64,000 nt of DNA from Streptomyces sp. BV286 (GCF_019090165.1 NZ_JAHRIB010000181.1:62001-126000), one strand, 5' to 3'. Counted from the first letter of the stretch, positions 51,965-61,411 are shown. Translations and numbers: made by a program. Notes: a model not told the origin generated them from the sequence alone.

Positions 51965-53068
51965 ATGAGTCGACCAGTCGCACTCCGGCTCTATGCGGCG
52001 CTGGCCACGCTGGCTGTCGCGGCCACGACCGGCGCGGTTCTGCAGGTACCCGAAGCATCAGCAGCCGCCGGGAGCGCCAGCGGTTACGCGACCCAGAACG
52101 GCGGGACCACCGGCGGCGCGGGCGGTCAGACGGTACGGGCCACCACGGGAACCGCGATCCACGCGGCCCTGTGCGGCCGGGCCAGCAGCAGCACCCCGAT
52201 CACCATCGAGGTCCAGGGCACCATCAACCACGGCAACACCAGCAAGGTGTCGGGCGCCAGCTGCAACACCGCCGCCGGCGTGATCGAGCTCAAGGGCATC
52301 AGCAACGTCACGATCATCGGAGTCGGCAGCGGCGCCGTCTTCGACCAGTTGGGCATCCACATACGTGAAGCCCGCAACATCATCATCCAGAACGTGACCA
52401 TCCGGAACGTCAAGAAGTCCGGCTCCCCCACCTCCAACGGCGGTGACGCCATCGGCATGGAGCGCAACGTCCGCAACGTCTGGGTCGATCACACCACCCT
52501 GGAGGCGTCGGGCGGTGAGTCGCAGGGATACGACGGTCTCTTCGACATGAAGGACAACACCCAGTACGTGACCCTCTCCTACAGCACCCTGCGCAACTCC
52601 GGCCGCGGTGGCCTCGTCGGGTCGAGCGAGAGTGACGTCTCGAACAGCTTCATCACCTACCACCACAACCGGTACGAGAACATCGACTCCCGCGCACCCC
52701 TGCTGCGGGGCGGCACAGCCCACATGTACAACAACCACTACGTGAGACTGAACGAGTCCGGCATCAACTCCCGCGCCGGAGCCCGCGCCAAGGTGGACAA
52801 CAACCACTTCGAGGACTCCAAGGACGTCCTGGGCACGTTCTACACCGACGCGGCCGGCTACTGGCAGGTCAGCGGCAACATCTTCGACAACGTCACCTGG
52901 TCCGCGCCCAGTCAGGAGAACCGGCCCGCCGGCCCCAACCCGCAGTCCAACACCACCGTCAGCATCCCCTACGCCTACACCCTCGACACGGCCAGTTGCG
53001 TGCCGAGCATCGTGAGCCGGACGGCCGGCGCGAACAAGGGCCTGCTGGTGTCGGACGGCAGGTGCTAG
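51965..53068 (+). CDS. Secreted pectate lyase (PL1-like)
   Basis: A 367-residue secreted enzyme. Signal peptide (RLYAALATLAVAATTGAVLQVPEASAAA), then a right-handed beta-helix with Asn and Val ladders (ARNIIIQNVTIRNVKKSG, NVRNVWVDHTTLEASGGE, DGLFDMKDNTQYVTLSYSTL). PL1 features seen: NVWVDH for Ca binding, YHHNRYENIDSRAPLLRGGTAHMYNNHY with the catalytic Arg in SRAPLLRGG. It cleaves polygalacturonate outside the cell. GGGAG precedes the ATG. Confidence 0.93.
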   Translation: MSRPVALRLYAALATLAVAATTGAVLQVPEASAAAGSASGYATQNGGTTGGAGGQTVRATTGTAIHAALCGRASSSTPITIEVQGTINHGNTSKVSGASCNTAAGVIELKGISNVTIIGVGSGAVFDQLGIHIREARNIIIQNVTIRNVKKSGSPTSNGGDAIGMERNVRNVWVDHTTLEASGGESQGYDGLFDMKDNTQYVTLSYSTLRNSGRGGLVGSSESDVSNSFITYHHNRYENIDSRAPLLRGGTAHMYNNHYVRLNESGINSRAGARAKVDNNHFEDSKDVLGTFYTDAAGYWQVSGNIFDNVTWSAPSQENRPAGPNPQSNTTVSIPYAYTLDTASCVPSIVSRTAGANKGLLVSDGRC

Positions 53069-53134
53069 CAGGGCCGTCGACCGGCGGAATCAGGGATTTC
53101 GCCCTGCTGCCGGGCCGATGAGCCGCGTGCGAGG

Positions 53135-54679
53135 ATGACGTCCGTGACCAATTCGTCTTCCTCGCCTGCCGCCGAGGACGCGACGCACAGCTCCGGCCTG
53201 GGTCCCCGGGTCGCCGCCGTGCTTGTGTTCGGGTCCTCGGCCGCAGTCCTGGTGGTCGAGATCGTCGCTCTGCGGCTGCTGGCTCCCTATCTCGGCCTCA
53301 CCCTTGAGACCAGCACAACGGTGATCGGCATCGCCCTCACCGCGATCGCTGTCGGCTCATGGCTGGGCGGACGCGTCGCCGACCTTGTCAATCCACGGCG
53401 GCTCATCGGCCCTTCGCTCGGAGTGTCGGGAGCGGTCGTGGCCCTGACCCCGGCCGTGCTGCGCGCCGCCGCCGAACTGGCTCCCGTACTGCTCCTGTTG
53501 ATCGCATCGCTGACGATCCTCGTACCGGGCGCACTGCTCGCTGCGGTGACGCCGATCGTGACCAAGCTGCGTCTCACCAGCCTCGCCGAGACCGGAACGG
53601 TAGTCGGCCGGCTGTCCGGCGTCGGCACCGTCGGCGCCATCTTCGGCACCGTCCTCACCGGCTTCGTCCTCGTGTCGCGGTTGCCGGTCAGTGGCATTCT
53701 GCTCGGCCTCGGAGCGCTGCTGGTGGTCGGCGCGGCACTGGTCGAGTGGCACACACGCCGGTGGAGCGGCACCCCTGCCCTCGCACTCGTCGTCGTCGCC
53801 GGCGGCCTCGCCACCGCGGTCGCGCCCGGCAACTGCGACACCGAGACCAAGTACCACTGCGCACAGGTCGTCGCAGACCCCGACCGGGACAGCGGGCGCA
53901 CACTCGTCCTGGACGGTCTGCGGCACTCCTACGTCGACGTCGACGACCCGACCTTCCTGGAATTCGAGTACGTGCGCGCCATCGCGTCGGTGGTCGACGC
54001 CACCTTTCCCGAGGGTGAACCGCTTGTCGCCCACCACCTCGGCGGAGGCGGTCTCACCCTCCCCCGTTACCTCTCGGCCACGCGGCCCGGGACGCGCAGC
54101 CTGGTGTCCGAGATCGACAGCGGGGTCGTGCGCGTCAACCGCGACCGGCTCGGTCTGCGGGCGGAGTCAGGTATCGACGTACGCGCCGAGGACGGCAGGC
54201 TCGGACTGCGGCGACTGGATGCCGACAGCCGTGACCTTGTCGTCGGCGACGCATTCGGAGGAGTCAGCGTCCCGTGGCATCTCACTACGTCGGAGGCGAT
54301 GAACGACGTGCGGCGCGTACTCGACAAGGACGGCCTGTACGTCGCCAACCTCATCGATCACGGTGAGATGGCCTTCGCACGGGCCGAAGTGGCCACCCTC
54401 GGGGAGGTCTTCGAGCACGTGGCCCTCGTAGGCCGACCCGCGGATATCGGCCTCGGCCCGACCGCCACCGCCAAGGGCGGCAATCTGGTGGTGCTCGCCT
54501 CCGACCGACCGGTCGACCTACGTGCGACGCAGGAAGAACTCAACACCCGGCAACCCGGCTGGAAGACCACCACGGGTGACGACCTCAGCGACTGGATCGA
54601 CGGTGCCCGATCACTCACCGACGACTACGCTCCCGTCGACCAACTACTGCAGCCCTCCAGCCCACGCAGCACCCAGTGA
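53135..54679 (+). CDS. Fused MFS/spermidine synthase-like protein
   Basis: A 514-residue two-part protein. The first 220 residues hold about seven membrane helices (VAAVLVFGSSAAVLVVEIVALRLLAPYLGLTLE, ALTAIAVGSWLGGRVADLVNPRRL). The C-terminal part is a spermidine-synthase-like Rossmann domain (FPEGEPLVAHHLGGGGLTLPRYL, SLVSEIDSGVVRVN, DLVVGDAFGGVSVPWHL). The family is common in actinobacteria; whether it makes polyamines is unproven. Confidence 0.88.
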   Translation: MTSVTNSSSSPAAEDATHSSGLGPRVAAVLVFGSSAAVLVVEIVALRLLAPYLGLTLETSTTVIGIALTAIAVGSWLGGRVADLVNPRRLIGPSLGVSGAVVALTPAVLRAAAELAPVLLLLIASLTILVPGALLAAVTPIVTKLRLTSLAETGTVVGRLSGVGTVGAIFGTVLTGFVLVSRLPVSGILLGLGALLVVGAALVEWHTRRWSGTPALALVVVAGGLATAVAPGNCDTETKYHCAQVVADPDRDSGRTLVLDGLRHSYVDVDDPTFLEFEYVRAIASVVDATFPEGEPLVAHHLGGGGLTLPRYLSATRPGTRSLVSEIDSGVVRVNRDRLGLRAESGIDVRAEDGRLGLRRLDADSRDLVVGDAFGGVSVPWHLTTSEAMNDVRRVLDKDGLYVANLIDHGEMAFARAEVATLGEVFEHVALVGRPADIGLGPTATAKGGNLVVLASDRPVDLRATQEELNTRQPGWKTTTGDDLSDWIDGARSLTDDYAPVDQLLQPSSPRSTQ

Positions 54680-54785
54680 CAGGACACACGGCCACGTCCT
54701 GCCGACCGTCCTGAACAAGCGGGCACGGTCCCCCTGTCCCTTCTATTGCACGTCTGTTGAACGTCTGTCCCATTGCCCTTGACCG

Positions 54786-55448
54786 TCACGAGTCGCGCGG
54801 TGCCACCAATCCGGATTCGTAGGCCATCACCACGAGTTGGGCACGGTCGCGGGCGTGGAGTTTGGTCATGGCCCGGTTGATGTGGGTCTTCGCGGTGAGT
54901 GGACTGATCGCCATGCGGAGGGCGATCTGATCGTTGGACAAGCCGTGCGCGACCAGGGAGACAGCCTCTCGCTCGCGGCCGGTCAACTCATCGAGTCGGG
55001 TGCCGGCGACGGCGGGGACCGGTTGACTGACGTACCGGTTGATCAACTTGCGGGTGATGGACGGGGCAAGCAGCGCGTCGCCGCGGGCGGCGACGCGCAC
55101 CGCATGCACGAAGTCGTCCGGCACGATGTCCTTGACGAGGAAGCCGGCAGCTCCGGCGCGCAGCGCGTCGAGGACGTACTCGTCCAGGCCGTAGTTGGTG
55201 AGGATGACCACGTGCACCTGGGCCAGGGCCGGATCCGCGGCGATGCGCCGTGTGGCCTCGATGCCGTCGACGACCGGCATCTGGATGTCGATCAGCACGA
55301 TGTCCGGCAAGAACCGTCGGGTGAGCGCCAGGCCTTCCAGGCCGTCAGCGGCCTCCGCCACCACCTCGATGTCGTCCTCGAGGTCGAGGAGCGCACGGAA
55401 TCCGCTGCGAATCAGCGGCTGGTCGTCGACCAGCAGAACACGGATCAT
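54786..55448 (-). CDS. Response regulator, NarL/LuxR family
   Basis: A 220-residue regulator. Receiver: VDDQPLIRSGF, phospho-Asp in IVLIDIQMPVVDG near residue 54, TNYGLDEYVLDALRAGAAGFLVKD. LuxR HTH: LTGREREAVSLVAHGLSNDQIALRMAISPLTAKTHINRAM. It overlaps the kinase gene by ATGA (55445-55448). The HTH has the unusual SPLTAKTHI where most have STVKTHV. Confidence 0.93.
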   Translation of the reverse strand: MIRVLLVDDQPLIRSGFRALLDLEDDIEVVAEAADGLEGLALTRRFLPDIVLIDIQMPVVDGIEATRRIAADPALAQVHVVILTNYGLDEYVLDALRAGAAGFLVKDIVPDDFVHAVRVAARGDALLAPSITRKLINRYVSQPVPAVAGTRLDELTGREREAVSLVAHGLSNDQIALRMAISPLTAKTHINRAMTKLHARDRAQLVVMAYESGLVAPRDS

Positions 55449-56572
55449 GAGATCCGCTCCACGGGGAGTTCGGCCTGGACGGTGAAGCCGTGCTCGCTGC
55501 GCGGCTGCGCCCGCAGCCGACCGCCGAGTGCTGTGACGCGTTCACGCATGCCGAGGAGTCCCAGACCGGGCGTCGCCACCGTGTCCGGCGTGGCCTTGCC
55601 GTCGTCATCGACCCGGATGGCCAGTGAGCCGCTCCGGTAGTCGATGCGGACCGACGCTGTCGCGGCACAGGCATGCCGGGCGACATTGGTCAACGACTCC
55701 TGCACGATCCGATAGGCGGTCCGGCCCACCGCGGCCGGCACATCGGCGCGTTGTCCCTCGATCATCAGCGTCGTCTCCAGGCCGGCCCGGCTCGTCTGCT
55801 CGACCAGCTCTGCGATGTGGTCGAGCCCGCGGGGCGAGGTGGCGTCGTCGTCCCGCAACGCCTCCAGGGTGGCGCGCAGTTCCCGGGTCGCCTCTCGTCC
55901 GGCCTCCTGGATCGCCAGCAGAGCCTCGGGTACGTGTTCGCCCCGCCTGCGAGCCACGTGGACAGCGACTTCCGACTGCACCTTGATGATCGAGATCTGA
56001 TGCGTGAGTGAATCGTGCAGCTCCCGCGCGATGTTCAGCCGCTCCTCGTCCGCGCGGCGCTGCGCGGTCGCCTCCCTGGTGCGCTCAGCTTCGTCCGCCC
56101 GCTGCTCGGCCTGCCGCAGTGCCTCCCCCGCGGCGAACGCGGCGATCAGCCAAGCGACTTCGAGGACATGACGGGCCTGCGCCAAGGCCTCACGCGCAGG
56201 CCCGTCATGGAAGACCAGGGCGGTGAGGTGAAGCATGACCAGCACGGACACGGACGCCGCCGCTGTGAGGGTGCGGTACCCGGCCCGTACCGCGCCGTAC
56301 ACCGCAATCAGATACGGCACGGAGAGAACCTCGAAGCCGGCCGCCAGATATCCCACCGCACACAGCGCGGTGACGGCCAGGACGGCTGTGGGAGCGCGGC
56401 GACGCGCTACCAGCGCCAGACCCCCCACTGCCAGCAGCGTGTAGCCGAGCAGGTCGGAGTCCCTGCCGGGAGAGTCTCCGGACAGCCCTGTCCCGAGCAG
56501 CAGCGCGGCCGCGCCGAGAGCGATCGCCCAGTCCCTGACCCTGGCCGGGACGCCGAACCATCCATCGTCCAT
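55445..56572 (-). CDS. Sensor histidine kinase (HisKA_3 type)
   Basis: A 375-residue kinase. About four to five membrane helices in the first 160 residues, then the phospho-acceptor box ERLNIARELHDSLTHQISIIKVQSEVAVH, and the ATPase with NVARHACAATASVRIDY and TPGLGLLGMRERVTALGG. It should phosphorylate the coupled NarL-type regulator. It is divergent from a small membrane-protein gene 239 bp away, a possible target. Confidence 0.92.
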   Translation of the reverse strand: MDDGWFGVPARVRDWAIALGAAALLLGTGLSGDSPGRDSDLLGYTLLAVGGLALVARRRAPTAVLAVTALCAVGYLAAGFEVLSVPYLIAVYGAVRAGYRTLTAAASVSVLVMLHLTALVFHDGPAREALAQARHVLEVAWLIAAFAAGEALRQAEQRADEAERTREATAQRRADEERLNIARELHDSLTHQISIIKVQSEVAVHVARRRGEHVPEALLAIQEAGREATRELRATLEALRDDDATSPRGLDHIAELVEQTSRAGLETTLMIEGQRADVPAAVGRTAYRIVQESLTNVARHACAATASVRIDYRSGSLAIRVDDDGKATPDTVATPGLGLLGMRERVTALGGRLRAQPRSEHGFTVQAELPVERIS

Positions 56573-56811
56573 GCGCGCACCCTAACCGGCTGTGGCTGTC
56601 GGCAAGTCCCGCTCCAGGACGAGCAGTCGACTACCGCGCCCGCAGTATCCACGTGGTGCCTACCGCATCCGCGGCAGGTGACTGCGCCAGCGATGGCAGA
56701 GCAAAGTGCCTGCGTCTGCGGGACGACGCACGGTGCGCTCGGCAGACATGCTCAAGTCACATCTTGACCTTGGAACTGCACTGTACGAAGAGCACGAGGA
56801 AGAGGAGAAGC

Positions 56812-57207
56812 ATGTACGCAGCAGACGTGGTGACGGCGGCTGCCGAGGGCGGAGCCATCGGTGACGGACGGACCGGAGCCAACCTGGCTCTCGGAGTAGG
56901 ACTGGTCGGCGTGGCCATCGGCTGGCTGGCCCTGGCTCGCACCGCCGACCGCATCAGCAGCGGCAAGGCGCGCACGGGCGCCATGTCCGCCATCGCGGCA
57001 GGGCTGGCCGGTACGGTCCTCGGGGTCCTGCACCTGGCCACCTCCAGTGGTGGTCCCGGCACGGGCAATGGGCTCGTCGGAGCCATCGCGGCCGTCCCGT
57101 TGGGGCTGAGCGCCGTGGTTCTCGGTCGCCGGGCCCTGACTCGCTGCCACCGCACCGAGCCGAGCGGCGAACCGAACGGCGAACCGACCAAAAGGCTGAC
57201 CGGTTGA
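56812..57207 (+). CDS. Small membrane protein, DUF6223-like
   Basis: A 131-residue protein with three membrane helices (ANLALGVGLVGVAIGWLALART, MSAIAAGLAGTVLGVLHLAT, LVGAIAAVPLGLSAVVLGRR), matching the DUF6223 layout. Function is unknown. Strong RBS (GAGGAGAAG) before the ATG at 56812. It is divergent from the second two-component system, which may regulate it. Confidence 0.75.
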   Translation: MYAADVVTAAAEGGAIGDGRTGANLALGVGLVGVAIGWLALARTADRISSGKARTGAMSAIAAGLAGTVLGVLHLATSSGGPGTGNGLVGAIAAVPLGLSAVVLGRRALTRCHRTEPSGEPNGEPTKRLTG

Positions 57208-57346
57208 GCGCAGCACATCGGGGCGCGGCCCAGGGCAGTCAGCCGCGGACCGCGAGGCCGCACCTGATCGCAGACGCTTCCGGCTGCCGAGCCAGTGGCC
57301 CGTACCCTGCTCGCCGCTTCCATCCGGCCAATCCGCCCTGTCCGCC

Positions 57347-57877
57347 CTATCCGCCCTGTCCGACAAGCAGTTCAGCCGCCCGGCGGTACGGTTCGGACTG
57401 CGCCTCGGCAAGCTCCCACAGTGCGGGGAGACCGTCCGCCCTCACCCGCTCCACCGCCCCCTGCTGGCAGGTCAACTCGAAGTCGGCGAGCCGCGTGAAG
57501 GACTCGTCACGAGCATCTGACGGCCAGGCGGCTGCGGCCTCAAGTGCACAGTCCAGCCCTTGCGCGGGAACAAGCTCTCGCCGGCCGGGCCGGGTCACCC
57601 CGATCGTCACGAACACCAACCTCGTCCAGCCCTCGAAGAAGGCCAGGCCCGGCAGCTCGGCCGGGTATCTGGCGTCCAGCGACCAGTTCTCACCGAACGC
57701 CTCGCCCAACATGCTGTCGTCAAGTTCTCGCCCCTCAAGGGAGGCCACGATGCAGCCCACGCCCGCCGCAACCAGTTCGTAGCGGCCGGACAGACCCGCC
57801 GCCCGGGAGGCCGACGCCTTCCCCCACGCACAGCTCCCGCTTCCGGCCTGCAAGTTCGTGAGCTGACTGCCGTACAC
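57347..57877 (-). CDS. Hypothetical protein
   Basis: A 176-residue soluble protein with even codon bias except in the first 20 residues, so the true start may be internal (near GLSGRYELVAAG). Segments: SLEGRELDDSMLGEAFGENWSLDARYPAELPGLAFFEGWTRLVFVTIG, ALEAAAAWPSDARDESFTRLADFEL, LPALWELAEAQSEPYRRAAELLV. I do not recognise the family. Confidence 0.55.
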   Translation of the reverse strand: MYGSQLTNLQAGSGSCAWGKASASRAAGLSGRYELVAAGVGCIVASLEGRELDDSMLGEAFGENWSLDARYPAELPGLAFFEGWTRLVFVTIGVTRPGRRELVPAQGLDCALEAAAAWPSDARDESFTRLADFELTCQQGAVERVRADGLPALWELAEAQSEPYRRAAELLVGQGG

Positions 57878-58125
57878 CTTGCCCGGCCTCGCCTCGCTTC
57901 CGCTCTCCCGCCAGCCGCGTGTACGGAGCCATGGGGAGCCAAGAGCGTCAGATGCCGCGCCACGGCAGGCCCTCGCCCCGGCTCCCTCTCACTGCCTCGG
58001 AGCAGAACCCTCTCCCGCTGGGAGGCAATCACCTCCACGCCGTTCCGGAGAATCGGCCACGGCACCATTCGGTGGCACTCCCGGACGAACCCGTGACCTG
58101 CGCATTTACGTCCTCGACTCCACAT

Positions 58126-58197
58126 TGGCGCCACCGACGAAGACGTAGATGCCAAATAGACTCCTCATGGCGCCACTTGTGTGCCATGATGGCGCCA
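58126..58197. repeat. Three TGGCGCCA sites upstream of the GtrA-like gene
   Basis: The palindrome TGGCGCCA occurs at 58126-58133, 58168-58175 and 58190-58197, in a stretch less GC-rich than its surroundings, 74-145 bp before the GtrA-like start. A fourth copy (61404-61411) lies just upstream of the ribbon-helix-helix gene, and GTGTGCCAT is also shared. The sites look like operators of one regulator. Confidence 0.55.
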
Positions 58198-58270
58198 ACA
58201 GGAGCGCACCTCTCGGCTCGGCGAGGTGAGGGCGCGCGTTTGTCGGGGTGAATAGTCAAAGGGGCGGATC

Positions 58271-58795
58271 ATGAAGACAGTGCAGAGCCGGCGACAGACG
58301 GCACCCGGCGCCTTCGCTGCCTTCGCCCGTTTCGTGTTGTGCGGTGGCGGGGTGGGGCTGGCGTCCAGCTTCGCCGTGGTGGCCCTCGCGTCCTGGATTC
58401 CCTGGGCGCTGGCCAATGCCGCGGTCACGGTCGCTTCCACCCTCCTGGCGACCGAGCTGCACGCCCGCTTCACTTTCGGCGCCGGCGGGCGGGCGACCCG
58501 ACGCCAGCATGTGCAATCGGCCGGGTCCGCAGCCGCTGCCTACGCGATGACCTGCCTGGCCATGGTCGTCCTGCAGCAACTCACCACGACACCCGGCGCG
58601 ATAGTCGAACAGGCCGTCTACCTGTCCGCCTCCGCACTCGCCGGCGTCGCACGCTTCGCGGTTCTGCGCCTCGTCGTCTTCGCACAGAACCGTCCCCAGG
58701 CCGCCCCCGCCATGCCCGCCACCCGGCCCGTCCACGCCAGCGTTACGTGCGTCCCGGCACCGCGTCACGCCGCGGCGCTTTGCCACGCCGCCTGA
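58271..58795 (+). CDS. GtrA-like membrane protein
   Basis: A 174-residue protein with four membrane helices (FARFVLCGGGVGLASSFAVVALASWI, ALANAAVTVASTLLATELHARFTF, AAAAYAMTCLAMVVLQQL, AVYLSASALAGVARFAVLRLVVF), the GtrA layout. GtrA-type proteins are thought to flip polyprenyl-linked sugars for wall or teichoic-acid glycosylation. The C-terminal 30 residues are a disordered Pro/Ala tail not usual in the family. Confidence 0.8.
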   Translation: MKTVQSRRQTAPGAFAAFARFVLCGGGVGLASSFAVVALASWIPWALANAAVTVASTLLATELHARFTFGAGGRATRRQHVQSAGSAAAAYAMTCLAMVVLQQLTTTPGAIVEQAVYLSASALAGVARFAVLRLVVFAQNRPQAAPAMPATRPVHASVTCVPAPRHAAALCHAA

Positions 58796-58942
58796 CCACC
58801 GGGAGAGTCGGACTCCTCCGCCGGAATTCTCAGCACGCCACCAAGGCAGGCACGGCCGCCACCGTCCCCGCTACCGGAGGGGCAGAGGAAGATCAGCGCG
58901 TCGCCGTGAGTGACCGCGGTGGGCATCCGCTTCACCTGCTGG

Positions 58943-59248
58943 TCAGTTCGACGCACTGGCGAACATCTCGTCGGACATGTCGTGGTCGCCGAGTCGGGTG
59001 CCTTCCGCGGTGAGCCGCAGCGCGGCCCGCTCGGCCTCGGTGAACACGGTGCTGTGCCGCCAGGCGGCGAGGCGGCTGAGCCGGACCGCGGTATCACCGG
59101 CGGCTGTGGCCCCCTTGGCGTGGGCGTCTACGCAGACGCCGAAGCCGTTGATCTGGCCGACCCGCAACTGCACGAGTTCCCGCAGGGGCTTCGGAAGCGT
59201 GGATTCCGACTGAGCGGTGACAACGACACCGTTTCTGGCGATGCGCAT
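58943..59248 (-). pseudogene. Degenerate carboxymuconolactone decarboxylase/AhpD-like gene
   Basis: About 101 codons from MRIARNG. The core LPKPLRELVQLRVGQINGFGVCVDAHAKGA matches the AhpD/CMD family, but the redox C-x-x-C (normally NGCxFC) has Phe for the first Cys. FTEAERAALRLTAEGTRL is kept. The protein then stops at MSDEMFASASN, lacking the C-terminal 40 or so residues. Loss of the active-site Cys and of the C-terminus points to a dead gene. Confidence 0.6.
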
Positions 59249-59417
59249 CGAATACGGTCTCGTGTGCCGAAAGCGATCTGAGCGCTGCGGTCGCATGTAG
59301 CTGACGCGCGAGGGGTGTTGTCCGGCGTTGCCGTCCGGGTGCATCCAGACATGGGGTTACGGCAGAATCGTTCGCGTACGCCCCGACCGGGCGAGCCTGA
59401 GCGCAGTTGAGGAGACG

Positions 59418-59789
59418 GTGACCGACAACAACCAGAAGACCGACCGGTCAGACCGGCTCGTAGTCGATTGCGTCGTGGTAAACGGCGTCCGTGTCGTGAC
59501 TGTGCAGGGCGAGATCGACCAAGACGTGAAGGACGCCCTCGGAAGGGCGTTGATGTCCGAGGAAGGCGCGGTGCCACCTCTTCGGGTCGTTGCGAACCTC
59601 AGCGGTGTGACGTTCATGGACTCCAGCGGGATCAACATCTTGGTCGCCGCACATCGGCGTGTGCGGGACGTCCAGGGGTGGCTGCGCATCGCCGGAGCCC
59701 GAGAACCCGTCATGCGTGTGCTGCAGATTGTCGGCCTCGACACGGTCGTGACCTGCCACCCCACGACCGAGCAGGCATTGAACGCCTGA
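59418..59789 (+). CDS. STAS-domain anti-sigma factor antagonist
   Basis: A 123-residue STAS protein. VVNGVRVVTVQGEIDQDVKDAL is followed by the switch-phosphorylation motif VTFMDSSGINILVAAHRRV, whose Ser is phosphorylated by anti-sigma kinases, and LQIVGLDTVV. It should bind an RsbW-type kinase that is not encoded here. The GTG start has GAGGAG four bases upstream. It is a single gene. Confidence 0.92.
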   Translation: MTDNNQKTDRSDRLVVDCVVVNGVRVVTVQGEIDQDVKDALGRALMSEEGAVPPLRVVANLSGVTFMDSSGINILVAAHRRVRDVQGWLRIAGAREPVMRVLQIVGLDTVVTCHPTTEQALNA

Positions 59790-59926
59790 CCGCCACGGCT
59801 CGGCCCGCCCGGCGGACGCCGGCTACCGGGAAGCAAGCCGGGTACGCCACGCGCTCTGTCCGCGGGCTGAAGCGGACAGGGGGGAGTTCAAGTCATCTGG
59901 GCAAAGGCCAGTTGACGGGCAGGCCC

Positions 59927-60772
59927 TCAGACCTGGACACGTCGGATGTCGATGTTGCCGTGCCGGGTACGGGCGCGGACCTCCACGGTCTCCTCGCTGC
60001 TGTCCGGGCTCTTCGACATGGTGAGGGTGTTGCGTACCTGGCCTGAGTTCGAGATGACGTCGAGATACGCGGCCGTGCCCTCACGGATGCCGACATCGAT
60101 GGCGCCGTGGGCGGTTTCCAACCGGACGATGCCGCGGACCGCCTCGTCCACCCGCAGGGCCCCGTGAGCGGTGGTGGCGGTCACCGAGCCCTCGGCGTGT
60201 CCGATGCTGATGTCACCGGCGGCGCCGCTCACCCGCAGTTCTCCGGCCGCGGTCCCGACCGTCGTCGTACCGTGCGAGTTCTTCAGTACGGCGGGACCCT
60301 CTACAAGGCCCACGCGCAGACTTCCGGTACTGGTGGTGATCTCTGCCGCGCCCTCGATACGGTCCACGGTCACCGAACCGTGCGACGCAGTCACCTGCAG
60401 CCGAGCGGTCGTCTCCAGGCGCACGTCACCCGACGAGGTCTTCACCCGGACCTCACCGAGCCGGCCCTCACCGAGCACCTGGACCGCACCGCCACTCATG
60501 TCGATCCTCGAGCCCGTAGGCAGTTCGACCGTCACCTCCACAGCGCCGACACGGCCCACGCGAAAGCGCTGCCCGGGCGTCCTGACGGCCAGCGCACCGC
60601 CCGCACAGGTGACTTCGCACTGCTCGGCCGCCCGGACATCCGGCTCCTTCTTCGGATCGCGGGGCCGCACCTCGACCACCGTCTCAGGGCGGTCACCCGC
60701 GATGAACCGGATGGCACCGGCCTCCACATGCACGGTGGCTGAAATCGCTTCGGGAGTATCGAAAGAAGGCAT
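59927..60772 (-). CDS. DUF4097-family beta-repeat protein
   Basis: A 281-residue protein made of repeated short beta strands with alternating Val and polar residues (VRVKTSSGDVRLETTARLQVTASHGSVTVDRI, ISIGHAEGSVTATTAHGALRVDEAV, TRHGNIDIRRV), a right-handed beta-solenoid as in DUF4097. No signal peptide, so it is probably cytosolic. It follows the ribbon-helix-helix gene at 82 bp, a pairing found often in Streptomyces. Confidence 0.85.
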   Translation of the reverse strand: MPSFDTPEAISATVHVEAGAIRFIAGDRPETVVEVRPRDPKKEPDVRAAEQCEVTCAGGALAVRTPGQRFRVGRVGAVEVTVELPTGSRIDMSGGAVQVLGEGRLGEVRVKTSSGDVRLETTARLQVTASHGSVTVDRIEGAAEITTSTGSLRVGLVEGPAVLKNSHGTTTVGTAAGELRVSGAAGDISIGHAEGSVTATTAHGALRVDEAVRGIVRLETAHGAIDVGIREGTAAYLDVISNSGQVRNTLTMSKSPDSSEETVEVRARTRHGNIDIRRVQV

Positions 60773-60854
60773 GACCGCCCCGTCCTCACAATTCCTAGGG
60801 TTCTGCCCGCCCGCGGGAAACGATGCGGGTGACGCTGCACCGGCGCGGTCGCAG

Positions 60855-61382
60855 CTAGCGCACCCAGCCCGTGACACTCTGCCCGGCACCGTGGACCTGG
60901 TCCGCCGCACGGGACCGGCCGCCCCCGTCGACTGCCGCCGACACCGCTCTCACCAGCCACGCGTTGACCGACAAGCCCTCGCCGGCCGCGGCCTCCTCGG
61001 CACGGGACTTGAGATGGGCCGGCAGACGCAGATTGACACGGGCAGTGCCGCCCTCCTCGCCCTCACCCGCCGCAGGAGCAGTAGTCGGCGCCCTGAGCGA
61101 TTCGGCGTACCCGCCCCGCTCGTCGCCACCATCACCGCGAGACGGCAGCGTCACCACGAAGTCGGGCTCAACCCCTCGCAGCCGTACATCAACCGATCCG
61201 GGTGCCAGTTCCCGGGTGACCTCGCCCATCGCGTCGGACAGCACATTCAGCAACGTCAGCCGGGCTGCCGACTCCAAAGGAGCCGTCAGCCGCTCCGCCA
61301 GCTCGCGAGCGTCATCTCCACCGGCCTCGGCGGCCACCGCAAGTTCCCGGCGGAGGGCTTCCACATACGGCGCAAGATCCAT
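60855..61382 (-). CDS. Ribbon-helix-helix (HicB/Arc-like) regulator
   Basis: A 175-residue protein. The N-terminal helical part (DLAPYVEALRRELAVAAEAGG) precedes the HicB-like fold, and a C-terminal ribbon-helix-helix lies at about 113-150 (TARVNLRLPAHLKSRAEEAAAGEGLSVNAWLVRAV). It resembles antitoxin-type regulators, but no HicA toxin is encoded nearby. Instead it precedes the DUF4097 gene. A TGGCGCCA site sits 22 bp upstream of its start. Confidence 0.85.
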   Translation of the reverse strand: MDLAPYVEALRRELAVAAEAGGDDARELAERLTAPLESAARLTLLNVLSDAMGEVTRELAPGSVDVRLRGVEPDFVVTLPSRGDGGDERGGYAESLRAPTTAPAAGEGEEGGTARVNLRLPAHLKSRAEEAAAGEGLSVNAWLVRAVSAAVDGGGRSRAADQVHGAGQSVTGWVR

Positions 61383-61403
61383 GACGTCAGGATGGCATCA
61401 TTG

Positions 61404-61411
61404 TGGCGCCA
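61404..61411. promoter_or_regulatory. TGGCGCCA site upstream of the ribbon-helix-helix gene
   Basis: An exact TGGCGCCA palindrome 22 bp upstream of the start codon at 61382, with GTGTGCCAT nearby. Identical sites occur before the GtrA-like gene. Autoregulation by the RHH protein is possible. Confidence 0.45.

Noticed and set aside
60855..61382. HicAB toxin-antitoxin system
   Set aside because: Only the HicB/RHH-like part is present, with no HicA-like gene within 1 kb on either side; the partner is a DUF4097 gene.
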